NCBI GenBank assembly: GCA_004431415.1
Contig: QPMI01000278.1
Coordinates: 1 to 64,000, forward strand
Direction of reading: 5' to 3'
DNA from: Cyanophora paradoxa
Taxonomy: Eukaryota; Glaucocystophyceae; Cyanophorales; Cyanophoraceae
Length of the DNA stretch: 64,000 nucleotides
Shown in pieces: positions 1 to 13,000 of this stretch. The notes under the pieces are model-generated. The model did not search any database and was not told the DNA's origin. It saw nothing but the letters and a program-made list of their open reading frames with translations. The stretch's first letter is position 1. Each line of letters begins with the position of its first letter. The position numbers and the translations under genes were made by a program.

Positions 1-1031
1 CAGTGTCAGGCCACCTGCAGCTACTACTTTGCCGTTGCACTGTATGACTGTGCACGTATGTATACGTGTACATGTATGCATGCAGCGCAGCAGTGGTACT
101 GCGGCATGCCTTCGAATTCCCGGAGTCTCCCGAGTCCTGACCGCGGAGTTCGAATTCGATCGCGATCGCCAGCGCTAGCGCAAGCGCTGGCGCCGGCGGC
201 GCCGGCGATCGCGATCGAAGGCTGCAGGCTGCACGGGTGACGGGGCCCTGCATCCTGAACATTCGTCTTACATGCGTGTCTCGTCGATTGCCGTTATCCA
301 ATCAATTTTCCACGTGCACGGTGATTCGGTAAGTCTGCCGTTACTACGGTTACGTACTGCGGCAGTGCCGCAGACTCCGCAGTGCAGCGGCGCCGGCGCC
401 GGCGCCGGCGCAGCACTGCGGCAGCCTGGCAGTACGGTACTATAGCTAGTACATGTACAGTAGTAGTACTAGTTCTAGCCTAGTACTAGACTACTACTAG
501 TAGGCTTCTAGCCTAGTTGTGCGCCGCTGCGCGCGCACCTCTGAATCGAAGTTCCCCCCTTCCAACTGGCAACTTCGCCGAGTGCGATCGCGACGGTCGG
601 GACTCGGGAAATCGACTCGCCAGTCCGTCCGACGGTCCGAGTCCGAGCACCAGCTGCCGCAGTGCAGGCCCGTACGCGTGCAGGGTGCGCGCCGCTGCGC
701 AGCACTGCGCGCGCGCACGGGGGCGCCTGCACCGTGGCACCTGGCATCGGCGCCATTGTTGCGGCGTGGCGGATCTCACCCTAGGCCTGCGCGCAGACAC
801 GGGCAAGTGACAGGCGACCCGGGCCGAGCGAATGCGGGCACCCGGCACTGCGGGCGAGGCCCGTCTGCCCTCCGGTGCCGCGGTGAGCCTTGCGGAGTTG
901 CAGCGCGCAGCGCGCAGCGCGCCGCGGCCCCGGGCGCGCGCGCCCCCGGCCCGCAATGACTCGTCTTTCAAAAATGTAATTTGGTCCGCGCGCGGCTAAT
1001 CTTGACGGTCGTGCGCGCGCAGGGCAGCGCG
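1..1031. other. Upstream region without a recognised gene
   Basis: No coding exon can be supported here. The stretch is rich in short palindromes (GATC/GCGC and GGCGCC runs, for example near 390-410) and alternating purine-pyrimidine. It should hold the promoter and possibly a non-coding or short first exon of the TIR gene that starts near 1,032: a good acceptor (GCGCGCAG) lies at about 1,022, just before its first usable ATG. Confidence 0.5.
155..219. repeat. 16-bp perfect inverted repeat
   Basis: The arms at 155-170 and 204-219 are perfect reverse complements built on GCGATCGC units. They flank a 33-base spacer that is itself made of GGCGCC and AGCGCT palindromes, so the whole block could extrude as a cruciform. 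No gene is attached to it. Confidence 0.75.
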
Positions 1032-4000
1032 ATGCCCCCGACGCTGAGCCACTCGATGGTGTCAGAGAAGTGGCAGAGCGGCACCGTCGTCGTGGAGATC
1101 GACGACATCGGGCCCTTCGAGACGGCCGCGGCGGCTGGCCGAGACAAGCTGATCATGAAGGGGGCGAACCACCCTGCCCCGCAAGTCGTGCGGCCGCGCG
1201 CGGCGCGCGCGCGCACCGATATTGCGACTTCAAACCGTCTGATCATGACGCGCACGGCTGCGCGCGCAGAGCTCCAAGCTCAACGTGACCGCGTCGGCGA
1301 CCCGCCAGCGGGACTACGCGTCGGCGCCGCTGCCCGACCCGCGGCCCGAGGAGCACGTGCTCTACCTGGACGCGTGAGCTCAAGCTCGGCGCTGCGCGCC
1401 ATCGAATGCCCCCCAAACGAGCCTCGGAGCGCCGACGCCGCGCGCGCAGTTTTCTCAGCTTCGCCCGGGGGGCAGACGCCGCATCCGCCGCGAACCTCGC
1501 GGCCGCCCTCCAGCGCTACGGGCTGAAGGTCCGCTCCCCCGATCGCGGGAGCACAAGCGCTGGCAGGAGGCCTAAGGGGGCACCGCGGCAGTGCTGGTAC
1601 GACGGGGAGCTGCCCGAGGCGGGGGGCGACATCGCGAACCTGCAGCACCGCAAGCGCCTCTCCGCCGCCATCGAGGGCTGCGCCTGCCTCGTCGTCCTCG
1701 CCACCAAGGGTGCCGCCCCGGCCCAGCACCGGCCGCGGGTCCCCTCGTCATCGTCTCTGGCTGACCCCTGCGGCGCCGATCGCGATCGCGACTGCTCGCT
1801 CACAATCAGAGTGGTTCTCGTCGCCGTGCGTTGCCCCATGCATATGTTCGCCAATCTCAGACGCGCCAGCTCGCTCACCGTCCCAGCGCAGGGCCTGCGC
1901 GACGGAGCTGCGGCACGCCGCGTGGCTGGGGCGCAAGATCGTGACCCTCAGCCTGGGGGGGCCCTCCCTCGCGGAGCACGCGGCGACCGCCGGCACGAAG
2001 CAGGCGCTCGAGGCGGCGGCGCAGCTGCAGCAGTGCGAGGAGATCCGCCTCAAGGCGCTGCAGGGGGACGAGTTCCTGAGGGCCCTCGAGCGCCTCGCCT
2101 CCGAGATCCGCGTGCGCCCGCCCCGCCCCGTCCCTAGATATAAGCTCGCGATCGCGGCCCATGGCCATCACAACGGACGCTCGCGATCGAGCACTGTACA
2201 TGTCTGACTTCCATATGCGCATGCGTTGCACGCAGCCGCAAGGGACCTCTGTCGTCGAACCGGGTCCGCACCTTCAGCTTGCGTTACTTCTGATCATGAA
2301 GTTCAAGCGCTCATGCTCATGATCACTTCGGGAATTCCGCAGACGCGAACGTACCGATCAAGCCGTACGACGTGATGGTGAGCTACCGGCGCAAGCAGAC
2401 CGACGAGATGCGGGTCGTCTGCGAGCTCCTCAAGGAGAAGGGCATCAGCCACTGGGTGCGGGATATCGCTACATGTTTCTTTTGGCTGCGCTTGCAATTG
2501 ACTGCGCGCCGCGGCGCCAGGTCGATGTCAACACGGAGAACGGCATTCTGAAGGGCGTCCAGTGGTGCCTGCATACAGTCCACTCACCTCTCCTCTCAAT
2601 CTCACGCGCACGCGGCGCGCGCGCAGGGGCAAGGCGATCGCGGCGGCGATCAAGGGCTCCGGCGTCATGCTCGTCCTCCTCACGCGGGACTGGCTCCAGT
2701 CCCAGTACTGCATCGACGGTGCCCCCCACTGTCCGGAAGCCTACCCCCCTCCCGCCCCCCCTCTCCCCGCCCCTACGTGTACGAATGCCTAGAAGCCTGT
2801 AGCGTCTCCCTCCCCCCTCCCTTCCTTAAAAGCTTCCCCCCCCCTCCCAACTCCCCCCCCACCCCTTCGCCGCCGCCCCGGCCCCTCTTCCGCCTCTCTC
2901 TTCCCGTTAACGTTAACGTTCCTGCCCTCAACCCCTGCCTCCCGCAATCCCGTCCCTCATGGCCAGGCCCGTCCCTAGGCCAACTCATGGCCAGGCTCGT
3001 CCTAGGCCTGCCTCCCCCACGTCTCCTCCGGGATCCTCCCGCCCCCCCCCCTCCCCCCCTCCCCCCCCCCCCCGCATCCCCCTCACCCACTCCCCCTTCC
3101 CCTTCCCCCCCGCCCCCATCCCTCTCCCACACACACCCCCTCCCACCCCCGGCCCTCCTGCCTTCCCCGCCCCCCGCGTCCCGCCTCATCGATCCGCCCC
3201 CGCCCTCCCCCCCCCCCCCCCCTTCCCGGCCCACCGGCCCACCGGCCCTTCCTGCCTACCCCGACTCCCGCCCCCGCCCTCTTTCCCTTTCCCTCCTGCA
3301 GCTGAATCCATATCCCGTATTTCTGAGAGTCTGAGAGTCTGACCGTATTTAATTTGCGCAGAGTTCGAGTACGCGCTGGCGCAGAGCAAGCGGGTCGTGT
3401 GCGTGTTTACGCGCGCACGTGGCCTCAGTCTTAAGCTTGCAGTCGACCGTACCCGCGCGCAGGGTGCTGGAGCTGGAGGAGATCCCGCCGCTGCCCGACG
3501 ACGCCGCGGACGGCGCTTCCGACGCCGAGCGCAGCTTCTTCCGGTGCAACGCTGCCCCCCCCCCCCCCCCCCCCCCCCCTCGCCTTCGCCCGTTCGCTTT
3601 AATAACGTTCTTATTGTCTCGGAGGCAGGCGCCAGAAGATGTGCCTCGAGGTATGCCGCCAGAGCCAGCAACTTGGCAACTGAATCTTTTAACGACCTGA
3701 TCATGATCATGACGCGTACGGCGCGCGCAGGCGGTGAACACGTGGCAGAAGGTCTCCTTCCCCGGCCTCCTCGGCGCCGGCCCCGAGAAGCTCGCCGCGG
3801 CGCGGGGGAGCCCCGCCTTCGAGAAGGCCGTCCAGGAGATGGAGGAGGCCATCACGGTCCGCCCTTTAAATTGCCTCTCTACCTGGTCGACTGCTTTTGC
3901 TAAAGCTTTCCATGCTTTCGCGTATACGTAGTTTGACGCCGAGGCGGCAAGGCTTCACACTCAGGTGCGGTCGAGATTTGTCAGACTAATTATATTCATG

Positions 4001-7000
4001 AGGCCGAAGCATGCCTCTCGCCCTTGCGATCGCAGCTCACGCTTCGCGCGGACAAGTACAAAGAAGGTTCGCTCAAAAGATGGAAGCTTGCACTTGATTT
4101 TTCAAGTTTGAAATTGCGCTTATTCAATGCGCAGCGCTCGGGTTCAGCCCCGCCGTCCGCTGGACGGGCCTTGACAGCGTCAAACTCAGTAAAGTCCCCA
4201 AGGAAAACAGAAACAAGGCGGAAGGTCAGGCAGTCGATCTGGGTATAGGTTCCATGATTAATGAGACGGTATCATCTTCTTGCAGCCTTCCTGCTTCGAG
4301 GCTTCGCTTTGCAGGAGGCCCTCGATGTGCGCTGCTGAATTCTCGATTCATCTTTCGCTTAATTTTCGCTACATCGATCGACTTGGGTCTGACTTTTTCC
4401 GACAATCCTCAGTGGATCTCCAAGACCGATCCTTCTTTCTCATCGAGCACGAGTGTGCTTCCCAGTTTCATAACAAGCATGGTCCGTTAACTCTCTCGCT
4501 CTTGGTGCAGATCCAATATTGATTATACGTTACACATGTCTTCAGTTTAAGAAAATTGGGTCCTCGAGCTCGCCATCTGCGAAACACGACGACGGACAAA
4601 CCAAAGGCGACGGAAATGCTGCCAATAAGCGCAGCAAGCAACTGCGCCCCACTCCAGAGCACTTGGTGAGAAAAAACGTTTTTTAATCACTAGTTACAAA
4701 TGATCTTAATCTCGAGCTTCTTTTTAAATTTCCATAAGTATTGCTAACGCGAACGCTGTGATCAGATTCTGGCGCACCACAGTGTCCGGTCTTCCGTCCG
4801 CGCCAAGAAAATCAAGGCTGGCGTTGGATCAGTGATCGCTGCGGGTTCGTTACGAGCGCTTTAATGTTCAATTATGTCTTTGCTAAGCGAGCGCTCGCGC
4901 TTCGTGCGTGCCGCGCCGCAGTTATCATCGGAGCGCTCATTGCTGCTATCGTCTTCCTGAGTACGTTTTATCTGATCGCGATTATAATGGAATTCTGCGC
5001 AGCTGATCTGACATTAATAATCCCTTCAATGACAGTCATTTCGGAGGCGTCGAAGAAGGAGGCTGAGAACCAGAAGCGCGAGGCGGAGCTGCAAAGCAAG
5101 ATGGCGATCGAGAACGCCGAGCTGGCCCGCCAGAAGGAGGAAGAGGCCCAACGGCAGAGCAAGATCGCAACAGAGAACGCCGACCTCGCTCGACAAAAGG
5201 AGGCCGAAGCTCAGCAGCAGAGCAAGATTGCCACAGAAAACGCCGAGCTCGCCAAACGAAACGAGGCCGTGCGCTTAAAATATTTTGAGAATGTCCTATT
5301 TTCGAATGTTTCTGATCATGAACAAAGAGATTAATAAACTTCTATTTTTTTGACGTAGAACGCGACTTCATTTGCGAACCTGGCCAGCCAAAGACTGCTG
5401 GTTTGAATTCAGATTTATATTTTAATATTTATTGCATTTGCTTCTGGCTGACGCCATGCGCAGGAAGTGCAACTTGCCAATCAAAACCTATCTGCTGCTC
5501 TGAATGAGACCGAGACACAAAGAAATGTACGCACTGAAGTTGGCCCCGCAATCGAAATTGATGCTGTCAATTATAAGCTTACAAGTGCTCTTCGGTTCAG
5601 ATTGCGATCCAGCAGCGCATTCGCGCCGACGAGCAGACCGACATTGCGAATTTGCAGACGGACCTTGCTGTCACGCGGCTTAAGGTCCCCATATATATAA
5701 TTTAAAGAATACTTTTGAACTTTTTGTATCGGAGCGACGTCGACGCGCGTCGCAGCAAGTCGGCGAGCTCGCCGCCAGCCTGAACGTCTCTCTCGTGGAG
5801 GCGGAGATACAGCGGCGCGCCGCACAGACGCAAGCTGCTATCGCCACCGAGCGCTCCAGGTAACAGACAGGATAAATTTCATCTAGAAGCAACGAATGAG
5901 ACGTGTACTGAGGGATGGCGCAGTGTCTCAGCCGCCGTGTCGTCCAGCTCGACGGACCCCGAGCTTGCCCTTCTGTTTGCTCTCGATGCGCTGGGGAGCA
6001 CCCAGAGCTCCGGGTCTCCGGTGGCCACCAGTGCCGAGAACACGCTGCGCTCCATCCTCGAGAAGCAGGCGGCGGAGCAGTACACGTCCACCGGCGGTGC
6101 GACGTCGGCGGCCACCGCGCGGCGGCTCCGGCGGCTGCAGGAGGAGCCGGCCGCTCGGGCCGTGCCCATCAAGGACTTCGTGGCTGCAAACGACTTCTTC
6201 GACTTTCAAATCTTCTCCGCCACGTCGCCCAACGAGGCCTACTCGGTTCTCGCGGCGGTCGGCATTATTGCGCCCTCGCGAACCCGGACCGCGTTCATCG
6301 ACGACTCGGCGGTCTCCGATCCCAGCGGGACCTTCCAGGTGCGGTGGACGTATATATTGAAACATGAAGTTGAGCATAGTTTTATATACATGCTTACTTG
6401 AATGTGCAATGCGTGCCGCAGCTGAAGTTGATGGCGCACGTGCGGGAGAAGGGCGGGAAGCTCGCGTACGTGATCGAGGACCGCCTCATCGGCGGGCCAC
6501 ACCGCACGAGTTTCTGGGTGGGGTTTGGATTATCGATCATTGTTTATAATTAGTGTGGTGTGCTCGCACGATCGCGAATGAACGCAACCACAGGCGCATT
6601 ACCTGGGCGCGATGCGCGTCATGATCGACAATTTCGGCGACGTTGTAATCCATGTCAGGTAAAGCTTTCTCAATTGGATATTAATCGTGGCGCGTGACCG
6701 CATATGCAGACGCCTCGGGTTCGAGAAACCGGTGAGTCATGTGAACCTTGTTATTCTCTATAAGCTTGCAATTGTGCTCGCGGAGCGCGCAAAATTATGA
6801 ACAAGGGTGCCTGTTTATGTGCCAATTCGATCAATGACTACGCAGGTCTGCCAAGGTGTCCGGCTAGGCTGTCTGCCTCGCGTTACGGGCATTGCTCTCG
6901 TGTACACTCCCGAGGTCAGAAAACAGTCATTAGAACTAGCTTATATGCAAATTGGCTTTTATGGTTGCTCGTTCCTCGCGATCGCAATCGTCGTGATACA

Positions 7001-10000
7001 ATTGCGCAGAAAGCAGGCCAGCGGGGCTGCCTGAAGCGCGAGGGTGACGACGGGTACCTCTTGGACATCCACGACGTCTTTGTCGGTGTGCCGCATGCGC
7101 ATGAATTCGTTCGAGCGTTCTGAACTCATTTGCAATTCAGGGGACGGTTACGTCGCGTTTCTCACGGCCTCGTCCCCGTTCTACTCGTACACGACGACGA
7201 GGCACAAGTACCGCGACCCGAACAACATCTACGTTGGAAGGGATACTGCGAGGTTCTTCGCGCAGCTCGAAGTCGAGCAAGGCTACAAACTCGAAGGCGT
7301 CTGGAAAGGTCAGCTTGACGTTCTGGCTTGTGTGCTCGGTTTAATTCGCGATCGGTTAATCGAGCGCAGGATGGGAAAGCACGCGCCTTTACGAGTGGTG
7401 GCGCGCCGTGCCGTCCACGCTCAACTTTGAAACAAACTACTGCATGGCAAACAACCCCGACTTGTTCCACGTTCCCAGAAAAGCGTCCCAGGTCGCCCTC
7501 CGCATCCACGTCGGTCGCATGTCCTTCCTCGACCGCTCCGACTCGCCGTTCGCCGGTGCGCGTGCTCGCTGGCCATGGCCGCAGCACCAGCGCCTGTTTG
7601 TATTTTAGACCTGAGCGCTGAACGCTGTGCGCGCGGGCAGGCCTGCTTCCCTCAAGGTAGAACGGCGTATAATTATATAATTTACCTTCAATTCGACATT
7701 CAATTATCCGATGCGACTTTCGTGCAGCCCCGATCTCTGTCAATTCTCGCCGGGCGGCTGGAAGACAGTACTGATTGCCAAAGACTCCTTCTCTGGAAAC
7801 GAGCTGCTCAACAGCAAGTGCAACACACCGGATGAGATTGCTGGGGGAGCCAGCCCCTACTGCACTTTAGGGGGGATGACGTTCAAAGGCGATTTGAAGT
7901 TCCAAGCGCGTCCCAACGCCTACCGCGTCCAGCCGCTGCACATGGCAAACGATATCGAGGTAATCATGTTCGAATTCATCGGATGTTATAGCTGCGGTTG
8001 TGGCCAATGTAACTTCAATTGCGGATCATGATCAGGCGTCATACCCGTACCCCGCCGGATTCGGTTTCGCTCCCAGCACTTGCACTTTCGGGGGAAATAC
8101 GTACATTCTTGTGGGAGGCCAGGTTCGTGCCTGTACCGGTCAGAGCCGGAAGCGTTTGCGCACGAGGCTGTTGTACTCACGCGCGCGCTCTCCTTCTGCA
8201 GGGCCGATTCTTCTTTATCAAAAGCGACGACTTGAAGGCGGATACGGGCGACCCTTCTCAGTACTCCTTTCATCTCGATTTCCCACCGCTATACGAACAT
8301 TCGACTGAATGGACTTGGGGGGACACCTCGCTGGGGGGGGGCTCGACGATGGACGAATGGCCTGGTATGCGGTACCAGTCTTTCCGTCGCCTTAACAGCA
8401 AGAAGGCCTTCGGCATCAGCGACCTCCACGTGGCTTCCGACTGCAGCTTGGTCACGGCTGTCTTGCGGATAGAGGCCGGTTTGTACCACACAATATTTGA
8501 CAGAATGGAGTACAATCTGATCAGCACCGCGGTGCCGGAGCTTCTCCTCCCACGTCCGGGAGGAGTTGGTGGCAATCTGCAGAATCCTAACAGCTCGTTA
8601 GGACTGCACACTGTCTTCTCGGACTGGACTGACCCACACTGGAAATCAAACCCCGAAGCTTACTGGGACTCTCCTTTCACCAAAACCTCCAACCGAGCCT
8701 TTCGCGATTCGCTCGCAATCTCGAACACGCGATCGCAAGACCCTGGTGTGCACGTGCCTGCATGAATAACCTCATATACAAACACATATATATTTTATTT
8801 AATTAAATATATATATGAAGTGCTAGGTCGTTTTATACTTCGACGCAGATCTTGTTCTGATCGGCCTTCTCAAACTCACCGGGCTATTTTTGGATTATGA
8901 TCTGAATTTAAACTATCCCGATTTGGAAGTTCCCTGTGCTCTGCTTCTTCGAAAGGCGAATGGTGCGAGGTGGTGGCGGTGGTGGCTGGAGTCGATTGCA
9001 AGCATTTTCTCAATCCTGCTGCTCGCAGGGAAAAGCTCTGAATGCATTCGCCAGCAGCTAGTTGTTGTGCCGATGACCAACTATGTCAAGTGGCCGCGAT
9101 TTAAAGAGCCACGACTTTCCGGCTTCACTTTTTGGTGCGCACGTTAAGAATAATACTAGCGCTTTTCTTGCCTTCGGCTCTAGCTATAGAGCTTAAATCA
9201 TCGTTTTGCAGGATTGCAGGGGAGCTGGGTTGTGGATTTGACTACACAGGCTCGCCGCTCGACTCAAAGCGACGCTCCATTGCGGTATCGATGTCTGCCG
9301 TCTTTTATGAAAGGGGCACTCTCATTCGTAAGATCAGATCCAGGTAATTGGCGACGGCCCATTTATTGCTGTCGGCAGTCAAGACGGGAAGGTGATCATT
9401 TACGATGCGCGCCCTCCCATCAACGCCAAGCAGCAGCCGCCGGTGCATATTATCGAGCATATATACGGCGTGTTATATACGGCATATATATAGCTAGTTA
9501 TACCTCATCAATATTGCTGATCATTTATTCTTATTTGAATCGAATATATATCTACGGTTGAGCAAATTTTTAACTGATCCAATTCTCAAACAGGTCGAGT
9601 TCAAGGTGCTCATAGGAGACACCAGGTTGATCAAACTGTCGAGGGACCGGAAAACCCTTGCTGTATTTGACGCAATCGGAAATGCCGCAACGATGTCAGT
9701 CGACCTGACGCATCCGTTCGCTCCAATTGCGAAAAAGGCGAGCGCCCATGGCAATGATCATGATTGTCAAAGCCACTCATCGAAGTCGTGCACGTGTGCA
9801 TGCAGTCTACGGCAGTTTTCGATGGCACGTCTGCATCGCTTCAGTCTGTACAGGCAGGCCATTGAATCTTCCTGGCGACGGATGTCTTTAAGGCAGAGAA
9901 GGTGTTCGCGGAAGTGCTAGGTCCAAACACAGGACTTTTTTTGAAGAACGACATGCTCTGTCACTTCTTTCTACCCGGACGCGTCACAGTGCGCTATATA

Positions 10001-13000
10001 TTGCTACTATTTTGTTTCGGTCAGCCACATCTTAGGCACTTACGCATATACAGGGTCCTCTTCACGACATTGACGGACCATCAAGAATTAAACGCCTTCA
10101 ACCAATACAAGTCCGCCCCCTTTCCCTTCCACGCCCCCCCCCCCCCCCCCCCCCCCTTCCTCCCTCTCACTTTTCATCTGATCCCTACCTATTCAATATC
10201 CGTCAGATCGTGCGAGGAACACAGATGTTTCTGCACGCAACAGCCTTGACATCAGCGCAAACGTTAACGTGAGCCTTTTTAGAAATCAGTTGAAATGCCA
10301 GTCAGATGTCAGTTACGATTTTTGATTGGTTTCCCTTCGGAAACGTTCAGAGGTTGCGATGCCTGCGACCGCAATGTCAACGATACTCGCTGTGCGCTTT
10401 CGATTCAACTTTTCGATCCGCTAGACACTTTTACAACCCAAACTAAATTGCATTCGCATTAAATATTCAGTCTTTGCGGAGCACTCGCCGTCCGGCCTCC
10501 TAATGGCTCTCGACGCGACGGGAGGTACATTGTTTGCGAGCTCGTCTCCCGGTTGCAGTACATCACCTTCTAATTATAATCTGTCGCCGGCACACACGTG
10601 GTGCGAATTCGCTCCACTTTCTTGACGTTGACATAAAGAGACAGCTCACTATCGTCTTCACTCGAGCTTGACTACGAGCCGACATCTGATATCGATGCTT
10701 CGGATATGCATGCGCAGGAAGTGGAAGGCGGACGCGGCGGGCCCGTGGTCGGCGCCCTTCAGCTTCACGCAGCGGCTCGACGACGCGACCGCGTACACCG
10801 TCGAGGTCCCCGCCGCCTCCGCCTTCCGGCCCTTCGCTCTGGATGTCGAGCGGCTTGGACCGACAAACTTCAACAAGTACTTCCCGAAGACATACATGGC
10901 TATTCAAGGAAGATCGACACGAAGGCCGAATATGGGTATCGCGACGGATGAGTACAAATGCACGGGCGTTAATGAATTCACTGGAAGTTGCTGGTCATAC
11001 GAAATGACGAAGAAAGCGACCCTGCCAAAGCTCGCCGAGTACGATCCGAACATGTTCCCGTCACCTTCGGAGCCGTACCGCCCGCTCGCCTTCCACTCGA
11101 GTGGCTGGGCCGCCATCGCCGGCGTGATCTACCGGACGGACGCGAATGCGCGCCCCGGCCCTCGTTCGCTTCTGCAGTGAAAGTTAGCGTTCGTGTTTCA
11201 TGGCTGATCATGTTTTGGGTTGGTTCATCGTAGGGGCTGCCGGATGCGTCGACAGCTCTCTCTGTCTTTGAGCGGCGCCCGGAGCTTAAAGAGCCGTTCA
11301 ACGATCTCTTCGCCCCCTCCGCCGAGCTCATGCGCTGGAAGCGCGACATGGAGCGCTACAAGGCGGAGCAGAACTTGAAGCTCCCAGACAAAATGCCAGA
11401 GACAGACATACCCCTTCGTTTTGCTCTGAACAAGCCCATAAGAGCTTCGATAACAGGTCTGCGTGCTTGTATGCAGCCGGCTCATCTTTCCTGATCGGTC
11501 TGTCCCTCTCAATATATTAATTGAACGCTTAAATTCCTCAGACGCTCAGCACTCAGCTGCGTTCAGCGATGACGGCCGCTCTGTCGCCTTCTGTTTCAGC
11601 GCATCTTCGACCATCCTGGACGAGGGGCTCTCGTGGAACAACTTTTTGGGGTTGGGACCCAGCACCGTAGCATATGCGATCGGTGGCTCGTCAGACTGCC
11701 CTGAAGGGACCATATTCTGCCCCACGCCATACGAGGTGGACTTTCCTGGGTTCAAAGGCTACTCGCCTTCGTCCGTGCGCGGAGGAAGTCGTTCGGGATT
11801 TTCCGAGAGCCGCGAGCGTATCGTGATCATCCGCGGGACGTACGACGAGAGCGCGTGGAGCGTCCAACCGCCGGTTGTGCCGGAGTGGAGCGGCGACAGT
11901 GTCCGGACGTGCAGGCAGATGGCGTTCTGGAACGACGTCCTCCTCGTCGACCTGAAGCAGGCAATCCTTGTTGTGAACAGCGACGGCGGCTACGCACACG
12001 TAGCGCAGCAGTCAGGTGCCAGCTTCAAGATATCGATTCGTTTGGTAGGACTTGCGCAAATTAAAGTTTCTAATTTCCCACCATGGCCAGAATTGCCGAC
12101 GCTTGACCTGGCCATGCCAAGCGGGATTGATTTTAGAGAAGGCGAGATCGACCCTGGTGAATTCATTTCTAAATATTAATATTTCCCAGAAACCTTTGTT
12201 TCACTGACTCAGACACGCGCGCGTACGTGTCGTGACAGACTATCAATTCAATTTCCGAAACGGCAAAGATCGACTGCGGAAGAACGCTAGAGTTGGGTAT
12301 TTGGTCACTAATTATATAGAGCTCGCTGAATCGTTATCGCTCACCATGCTCGCAATTCGAATTCGGGCATTGGCCTTGTATGCTTACGATCATGATCAGA
12401 CCCTCCTACGGTAATGTGCTTTGCATGGCGATAATGTGCTTAATTCCAATTGACTGCTCGAATACTGTTCGATCGCGAATTCGCAGTGGACTGCAACATG
12501 TACATTTCCGAGGACCGCTCGATGCTCTGGCTCGTGGACTACACTGGCGCACGCGGATTCAACGGCACGGATGCGCTGCGAAAGATGGATTTCAGCGGGC
12601 TGGGCGAGCCGCCGTCGCCTTCGGGGGCCGCCTTCGTCGTTCTCCCCTTTGGAAAGTACGGACCTCGCTTCTCACGCAACGGTGCGCGTGCGCGTGTGCG
12701 ATCGCACGAAGCGGCAGACACGCTCTCCGGGGTAATGATCATGATGAGGGAGTGCTGCGATTGCATCCGCAGGTCGCTTCGTTGCACTCTGGAAGTCGCT
12801 GGTGGAGCTGCAGATTTTGGACCTCGAGGACGGCGCCAATGCATTCGACAACGCTCGCACCGTCCCCGTTGACTTGCAGTACGTGAATAGCGACGGCCTG
12901 CTGCCAGCACAGCCCACCGTGAGCGACGACGGCATGTACCTGGCGCTGCGCTACGTAAACGCCGGGGGCAACTTTGCAGTTAGGGTCATCGACCTCAAGG

